From the NCBI RefSeq assembly GCF_003248355.1, contig NZ_QKWY01000001.1, positions 2,128,001-2,192,000 of the forward strand: 64,000 nt of DNA, in the 5' to 3' direction. A program made the position numbers and the translations under genes. The notes below the pieces were generated by a model. That model ran no database searches. It saw only the letters and a program-made list of their open reading frames with translations, and was not told the origin of the DNA. Positions 60,084-64,000 of this stretch are shown here, one piece after another; within the stretch, counting starts at the first letter, position 1, and every line of letters starts with the position of its first letter. The DNA comes from Streptomyces sp. AC1-42W (lineage in GTDB: Bacteria; Actinomycetota; Actinomycetes; Streptomycetales; Streptomycetaceae).

Positions 60084-61088
60084 GTGGAGATCCTGGCCTT
60101 CGGAGTGCAGTCCGACGAGAAGCCGCTGATCGAGGCGGCCTTCGCCGGAAAGCACGAGGTCCGCTGCCTGGACGTCTTCCTCAACCGGGACACCGCCCCC
60201 ATCGCCGCCGGCTACGAGGTCATCTCCACCAGCGTCAACGCCGACCTGAGCGGCGGTGTCCTGCAGACCCTGGCGACCGGCGGCACCCAGCTGATCGCCC
60301 AGCGCTCCACCGGCTTCAACAACATCGACCTGGACGTCGCCGAGCGCCTGGGCCTGCGCGTCGCGCGGGTCTCGTACTACTCGCCGTACTCCGTCGCGGA
60401 GTTCGCCTGGACCCTCGCCATGGCGGTCAACCGCCGGGTGATCCGGGCGGCCGGCCGTACCCGCGACTTCGACTTCCGCCTCGACGGGCTCCTCGGCCGC
60501 GACATGCACGGCCGCACCGTCGGCGTCATCGGCACCGGCAAGATCGGCGAGGCGTTCACCCGGATCGCCCACGGCTTCGGCATGAGGCTGCTCGGCTGGG
60601 ACGTCACCGAGAACCCGGCCTGCGCCGAGCTGGGCATGCGCTACGTCGACAAGGAGCGGCTGCTCGCCGAGGCCGACGTGATCAGCCTGCACGTACCGCT
60701 GCTGCCGTCCACCCACCACCTCATCGACAAGGACGCCCTCGCCCTGATGAAGGACGACGCGATCCTCGTCAACTCCAGCCGGGGCGGCCTGGTCGACACC
60801 TCCGCCCTGGTCGGCGAACTGCGCGCGGGCCGCTTCCTGGGCGTCGGACTCGACGTGTACGAGGCGGAGGCCGGGCTGTTCTTCCTGGACAAGTCCCTGG
60901 AGGGCGTGGACGACGACACCCTGGCCCGGCTCGTCACCTTCCCGAACGTCATCGTCACCTCGCACCAGGCGTACTACACCCGCGACGCGGTCGGCCAGAT
61001 CATCGACGCCACCGTCGCGAACGTGGACGACTATCTGGCCGGTCGCACCGGCGAGAACGTCCTGGTGCCCGCCCGCCCCGGAGCCTGA
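60084..61088 (+). CDS. D-2-hydroxyacid dehydrogenase (D-lactate dehydrogenase type)
   Basis: A 334-residue NAD-dependent enzyme reducing a 2-oxoacid, most like D-lactate dehydrogenases. The catalytic domain begins VEILAFGVQSDEKPLIEAAF. The nucleotide-binding motif VGVIGTGKIGEAF is near residue 148. The catalytic Arg is in LVNSSRGGLVDTSAL near 233, Glu in VYEAEAGLFF near 262 and His in VTSHQAYYT near 294. The GTG start has GGGGAG upstream. Single gene, convergent with trpEG. Pyruvate is the likely substrate but others are possible. Confidence 0.92.
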   Translation: MEILAFGVQSDEKPLIEAAFAGKHEVRCLDVFLNRDTAPIAAGYEVISTSVNADLSGGVLQTLATGGTQLIAQRSTGFNNIDLDVAERLGLRVARVSYYSPYSVAEFAWTLAMAVNRRVIRAAGRTRDFDFRLDGLLGRDMHGRTVGVIGTGKIGEAFTRIAHGFGMRLLGWDVTENPACAELGMRYVDKERLLAEADVISLHVPLLPSTHHLIDKDALALMKDDAILVNSSRGGLVDTSALVGELRAGRFLGVGLDVYEAEAGLFFLDKSLEGVDDDTLARLVTFPNVIVTSHQAYYTRDAVGQIIDATVANVDDYLAGRTGENVLVPARPGA

Positions 61089-61094
61089 CCGCCC

Positions 61095-61114
61095 GCCCGG
61101 CCCCGGGGCCGGGC
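61095..61114. terminator. short GC palindrome between convergent genes
   Basis: A perfect 20-base palindrome (GCCCGGCC and complement) in the 29-base gap between the dehydrogenase and trpEG stops. Weak by itself as a terminator because it has little loop. Confidence 0.4.
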
Positions 61115-61117
61115 CGC

Positions 61118-63004
61118 TCAGCCGACGACCGGCAGCCCGGCGAGGAGCTCGGCCACGATCGCCGAACCGCGCAGCGTCAGCACCGACTCCGGGTGGAACT
61201 GCACGGAGGCGAAGCCCGCCCCGCGCAGCGCGTGCAGCTCCCCGGTCGCCGCGTCCCGGCTCGCCTCGATCCCGCGCGCCGCCAGCCCGGCCGCCCCCGC
61301 GTCGTCGCAGCGGGCGGTGAAGCTGTTGTAGAAGCCCACCGTCTCCGGGGTCCCGAACAGGTCGATCGCGGTCTGCGCGCCCTGGTACGGCACCGCCTTG
61401 CGGGCGATCTCCAGGCCCAGCTCCGCCGCGATCAGCTCATGGCCCAGGCACACTCCGAGGAGCCCGTGCCGGTGCTCCCGGACCAGCTCCGCCGCCAGCC
61501 CGCGCAGCAGCCGCATCTTCGGGTCCGCCGGGTCCCCCGGATTGCCGGGCCCCGGCCCCAGGATCACCGGCCCCCGGTGCGCCCGCACCGCCTCGCGCAG
61601 CCCCGGCTCGTCGTACCGGCGCACGGTGACGTCGAGCCCGGCGGCCCGCAGCAGGTGCCCGAGCATCGCGGTGAACGTGTCCTCGCCGTCCACCACCAGG
61701 GCGTGGCCCGCCCGGTCCGCGGTGCGCTCCTGCATCCGCAGCCAGAACGGGGCGAGCCCGTCCCGCCGGGCGTCCAGGGCCGCCCGCACCCGGGGGTCGT
61801 CGGCCAGCCGGGGCCGTTCCCGCTCCGCCTCGGGCCGGGCCGGGCGCACCCCGAGCGCGGCCAGCACCCCGGCCGCCTTGGCGTGGGTCTCGGCGACCTC
61901 GCCCGCCGGGTCCGAGTGGCGCACCAGCGTCGCCCCGACCGGGACGCGCAGGGTGCCGTCGGCGTCGATGTCGGCGGTCCGGATCAGGATCGGCGAGTCC
62001 AGGGTCTGCGTACCGTCCGGCTCCCGGCGCAGCAGGGCCAGCGCGCCCGCGTAGTAGCCGCGCCCGCCGTCCTCGTACCGTTCGATGACCCGGCAGGCGT
62101 TCTGCACGGGGGAGCCGGTGACGGTCGCCGCGAACATGGTCTCCCGCAGCACCTCCCGTACGTCCAGCGAGGAGCGTCCGCGCAACTCGTACTCGGTGTG
62201 CGCCAGATGGGCCATCTCCTTGAGGCGCGGGCCGATCACCACCCCGCCCATGTCGCCGACCGTGCACATCATCTTCAGTTCCTCGTCGACCACCATGGAC
62301 AGCTCCTCGGTCTCCTTGCGGTCGCCGAGGAAGGCGAGCAGGCTCTCCGGGGTCGGCCCCCCGGCCGGGTAGCGGTAGGTGCCGCTGATCGGATTCATCA
62401 CGACGGTGCCGCCGGACATCCGCACATGCACCTCCGGACTGGCCCCGACCAGCGTCCTGTCCCCGGTGTAGACCACGAACGTCCAGTACGCGCCCCGCTC
62501 CCCGGCCAGCAGCCGCCGGAACAGGGCCAGCGCGTCCGCCCGGCCGAACCCCTCGATCCGTCCCCGGAACGTCCGCCGGATGACGAAGTTCGCGCCCTCG
62601 CCCCGGCCGATCTCGTCCTCGATGACCCGCCGCACCGTTCCGGCGTACTCCTCGTCGCCGACGTCGAACGCCCCGTCGGACACCCGGACTTCGTGGCGGG
62701 GCAGCCGCTCCAGCGCCTCGTCCAGGGTCATCGTGTACGACTCGTCGGCGACCAGGACCGACAGCGGTGTCCCGTCGTCGCGGACGTCGAAGCCGCGCTC
62801 CGCGATCTGCCGGAACGGCACCAGGGCCAGTGAGGGCCGCTCGCCGACCGGGAGTTCGGCGAGCCGGTCCACCTCGCGCACCCGGCCGATCAGCACCTCG
62901 ACGGTGTCGTGGTCGTGGCCGGGGGTGCGCCGGCGGAGCAGGGCGAACGGAGGGCAGTCGTCGCCCAGAAGCCGGTCGATGCCGGTGATGCTCGTGATGC
63001 TCAT
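61118..63004 (-). CDS. trpEG: fused anthranilate synthase (TrpE-TrpG)
   Basis: Makes anthranilate from chorismate and glutamine in one polypeptide of 628 residues. The TrpE/chorismate-binding part covers about 1-415: NFVIRRTFRGR, NPISGTYRYPAGGP, GDRKETEELSMVVDEELK and TVTGSPVQNACR. The GATase part from about 440 has GPVILGPGPGNP, the nucleophile Cys in LLGVCLGHEL near 520 and the His-Glu of VQFHPESV near 605. The MVVDEELKMM form, without the RNDL of ordinary TrpE, is that of fused TrpE(G) enzymes. Preceded by a Trp-rich leader and attenuator. ATG with GGAAGG upstream. Confidence 0.95.
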   Translation of the reverse strand: MSITSITGIDRLLGDDCPPFALLRRRTPGHDHDTVEVLIGRVREVDRLAELPVGERPSLALVPFRQIAERGFDVRDDGTPLSVLVADESYTMTLDEALERLPRHEVRVSDGAFDVGDEEYAGTVRRVIEDEIGRGEGANFVIRRTFRGRIEGFGRADALALFRRLLAGERGAYWTFVVYTGDRTLVGASPEVHVRMSGGTVVMNPISGTYRYPAGGPTPESLLAFLGDRKETEELSMVVDEELKMMCTVGDMGGVVIGPRLKEMAHLAHTEYELRGRSSLDVREVLRETMFAATVTGSPVQNACRVIERYEDGGRGYYAGALALLRREPDGTQTLDSPILIRTADIDADGTLRVPVGATLVRHSDPAGEVAETHAKAAGVLAALGVRPARPEAERERPRLADDPRVRAALDARRDGLAPFWLRMQERTADRAGHALVVDGEDTFTAMLGHLLRAAGLDVTVRRYDEPGLREAVRAHRGPVILGPGPGNPGDPADPKMRLLRGLAAELVREHRHGLLGVCLGHELIAAELGLEIARKAVPYQGAQTAIDLFGTPETVGFYNSFTARCDDAGAAGLAARGIEASRDAATGELHALRGAGFASVQFHPESVLTLRGSAIVAELLAGLPVVG

Positions 63005-63061
63005 GGGGTGTGGTTCCTTCCCTGGGGATCTGCTGGGAGGAACGGCCCGCGGACACGGAAA

Positions 63062-63082
63062 AGGCCGCCCCTCGGGCGGCCT
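63062..63082 (-). terminator. trp attenuator hairpin
   Basis: On the complementary strand AGGCCGCCC, a three-base loop and GGGCGGCCT are followed by TTTCC: an intrinsic terminator between the Trp-rich leader and trpEG. Ribosome stalling at the Trp codons would favour an alternative fold; the competing antiterminator should involve the leader's 3' half (GGCGGCC-type segments). Confidence 0.85.
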
Positions 63083-63106
63083 GTGCGTCGGTGTGGGTAC
63101 GCGCGA

Positions 63107-63163
63107 TCAGTGGGCCGCCGGATGAGCGGTCCACCACCAGTTACGGGTCGAGTGCGCGAACAT
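63107..63163 (-). CDS. trpL: trp leader peptide
   Basis: An 18-residue peptide, MFAHSTRNWWWTAHPAAH, with three consecutive Trp codons followed by the attenuator hairpin and then trpEG. This is a classic transcription-attenuation leader: starved ribosomes stall at the Trp codons and transcription continues. Trp attenuation of a fused anthranilate synthase gene has been reported in Streptomyces venezuelae. There is no ribosome site; a -10-like box lies 7 bases before the ATG, so the leader is probably translated from a leaderless transcript. Confidence 0.88.
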   Translation of the reverse strand: MFAHSTRNWWWTAHPAAH

Positions 63164-63170
63164 GCCCCGT

Positions 63171-63176
63171 ACCTTA
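63171..63176 (-). promoter_or_regulatory. putative -10 box of the trpL-trpEG transcript
   Basis: TAAGGT on the complementary strand, 7 bases before the leader ATG, places the transcription start at or next to that ATG. No consensus -35 is visible, and a strong terminator hairpin lies just upstream. Confidence 0.4.
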
Positions 63177-63191
63177 GCCCACGCCGGACGG

Positions 63192-63237
63192 CGCGGGGCC
63201 CCTTTCCCGTCCGTCCGGACGGGAAAGGGGCCCCGCG
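63192..63237. terminator. terminator of the VCBS-repeat gene
   Basis: Perfect 21-bp GC-rich stem with a 4-base loop, 19 bases past the repeat-protein stop and just upstream of the trp promoter; it insulates the trp leader from read-through. Confidence 0.85.
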
Positions 63238-63256
63238 AACACCGCGTGCCGGTCGG

Positions 63257-64000
63257 CTAGAACAGGGTGTCGTAGATCTGCCAGCCGTCTCCGACCTGCG
63301 ACTTCTTCGCGAACGGAGCGGTCACACTTCCGGTGGAGTGGTAGAACCAGAAATCTCCGTTGCCGTCCACGCCGACCAGGTCGCCCCGGCCGTCACGGTC
63401 CAGGTCGCTCGGGCCGAGCAGCAGCTTGTACGCGCCCCAGCCCGAACCGATCTTGACGCGCTTGTCGTACGGCTTGGTGGCCGAGCCGGTGCCCGTGTAG
63501 ATCCACAGCACCCCGGACTTGTCGCGGGCCACGAAGTCCGCCTTGCCGTCGCCGTTGAGGTCGCCGGTGGAGACGATCGCGTTGTAGATCTGCCAGCCGT
63601 ACCCGATCTTGGCCTTGGGCTCGAAGGGACGTGCCGGGTCGCCGGTGCCCTTGTAGAAGTAGATGTCGCCGGAGCCGTTGAGGGCGAGCAGGTCGGGCTT
63701 GCCGTCGCTGTCGAGGTCGCGCATGCCGGTGAGGCTGGTGTACTGGTTCCAGCCGCTGCCGATGCGGAGCCGGCCCAGGTACGGCTTGTCCGGGTTGCCG
63801 CTGCCCCGGTAGTACCAGAGCACGCCGTCCTTGTCGCGGGCCACGAAGTCGCCCGTGCCGTCCGCGCGCAGCGCCGTCATGGCTGTGATCGCCGTGTAGC
63901 TTCCCCAGCCGTAGCCCACCTGGTAGCGGCGGTAGTACGGCGCGGAGGCGCTGCCGGTGCCCTGGTACTGCCAGACGCGTCCGGCGCTGTCCCGGCCGAT
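63257..64000 (-). CDS. VCBS/FG-GAP repeat protein, C-terminal part (5' end outside window)
   Basis: The last 247 residues of a longer protein; the frame stays open to the window edge. It is made of about five tandem units of some 48 residues. Each has a FG-GAP-like turn with acidic Asp-rich loop (DLDSDGKPDLLAL, DLNGDGKADFVARDK, DLDRDGRGDLVGVD), then a W/F-Y-Y strand (LWYYRGSG, IYFYKGTG, LWIYTGTG, FWFYHSTG) and GSGWxxY. This forms a calcium-binding beta-propeller typical of secreted Streptomyces proteins. What the N-terminal part is, such as a peptidase or glycosidase, cannot be said. Confidence 0.88.
   Translation of the reverse strand: MGRDSAGRVWQYQGTGSASAPYYRRYQVGYGWGSYTAITAMTALRADGTGDFVARDKDGVLWYYRGSGNPDKPYLGRLRIGSGWNQYTSLTGMRDLDSDGKPDLLALNGSGDIYFYKGTGDPARPFEPKAKIGYGWQIYNAIVSTGDLNGDGKADFVARDKSGVLWIYTGTGSATKPYDKRVKIGSGWGAYKLLLGPSDLDRDGRGDLVGVDGNGDFWFYHSTGSVTAPFAKKSQVGDGWQIYDTLF

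Noticed and set aside
1..64000. tRNA, rRNA, CRISPR array, prophage or secondary-metabolite cluster
   Set aside because: No cloverleaf-like segments, no regularly spaced repeats, no phage genes and no PKS/NRPS or similar modules were recognised by eye; a dedicated tRNA scan was not possible.

Overview
The window is a piece of actinobacterial chromosome, almost certainly Streptomyces. G+C is very high with a strong GC3 bias. GTG, TTG and probably one CTG start are used, and four-base stop/start overlaps are frequent. Several features are typical of that genus: an actinobacterial qcrCAB/ctaCDFE respiratory set, a SAM-IV riboswitch, a ydaO-type riboswitch before an NlpC/P60 hydrolase, a MacRS-type two-component pair, ROK glucokinase next to a DUF5304 gene, and a fused TrpEG with a trp leader. 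From memory, the gene order resembles the S. coelicolor segment running from the lpd/pepA region down to the trpE region. It is core chromosome rather than an island; the only clear accessory DNA is one insertion sequence and two MITE-like palindromes.

Layout. 0-12 kb: dihydrolipoamide dehydrogenase, leucyl aminopeptidase, a GH114-like lipoprotein, cobalamin lower-loop genes (cobS, cobT, a beta-lactamase-fold/CobU fusion), an HtrA protease lipoprotein, a methyltransferase and a DUF3043 protein. 12-17 kb: pspA and its small partner pspAA, now separated by an IS630-type element (perfect 32-bp terminal repeats, transposase plus a divergent passenger gene), followed by a NarL-type two-component pair. 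17-26 kb: an RND permease, nadA, erpA, hypothetical genes, a PfkB-family kinase, and a NifS-TusA fusion on the complementary strand just before the oxidase genes.

26-37 kb is the respiratory block: ctaC-ctaD-ctaF, an L,D-transpeptidase lipoprotein, a receiver-like protein, then ctaE-qcrC-qcrA-qcrB. These encode the cytochrome bc1-aa3 supercomplex, in which QcrC is a di-haem cytochrome that replaces a soluble cytochrome c. trpD follows. 37-48 kb: a SAM-IV riboswitch controlling a class-V PLP enzyme, a stand-alone RAM-domain protein, a rhomboid protease, a zinc-ribbon/NYN pair, two paralogous NlpC/P60 hydrolases (the first behind a ydaO-type, c-di-AMP riboswitch), a gluzincin lipoprotein, a GT87 membrane mannosyltransferase-like protein and a PimB-like GT4.

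48-64 kb: long-chain acyl-CoA synthetase, metallophosphoesterase, SRPBCC protein, an ArsA-fold protein with a degenerate P-loop, DUF5304, glucokinase, an EEP-family protein, an alpha/beta hydrolase, PlsC, MacS/MacR, a D-2-hydroxyacid dehydrogenase, and a fused anthranilate synthase preceded by a leader peptide with three consecutive Trp codons and an attenuator. The window ends inside a VCBS/FG-GAP-repeat protein. No tRNA, rRNA, CRISPR array or prophage was seen. I found no convincing new multi-gene system. The points most worth a second look are the IS630 element with its passenger gene, the two nested palindromes, the probable CTG start, the NifS-TusA fusion, the degenerate ArsA-like ATPase and the leaderless/attenuated control regions.
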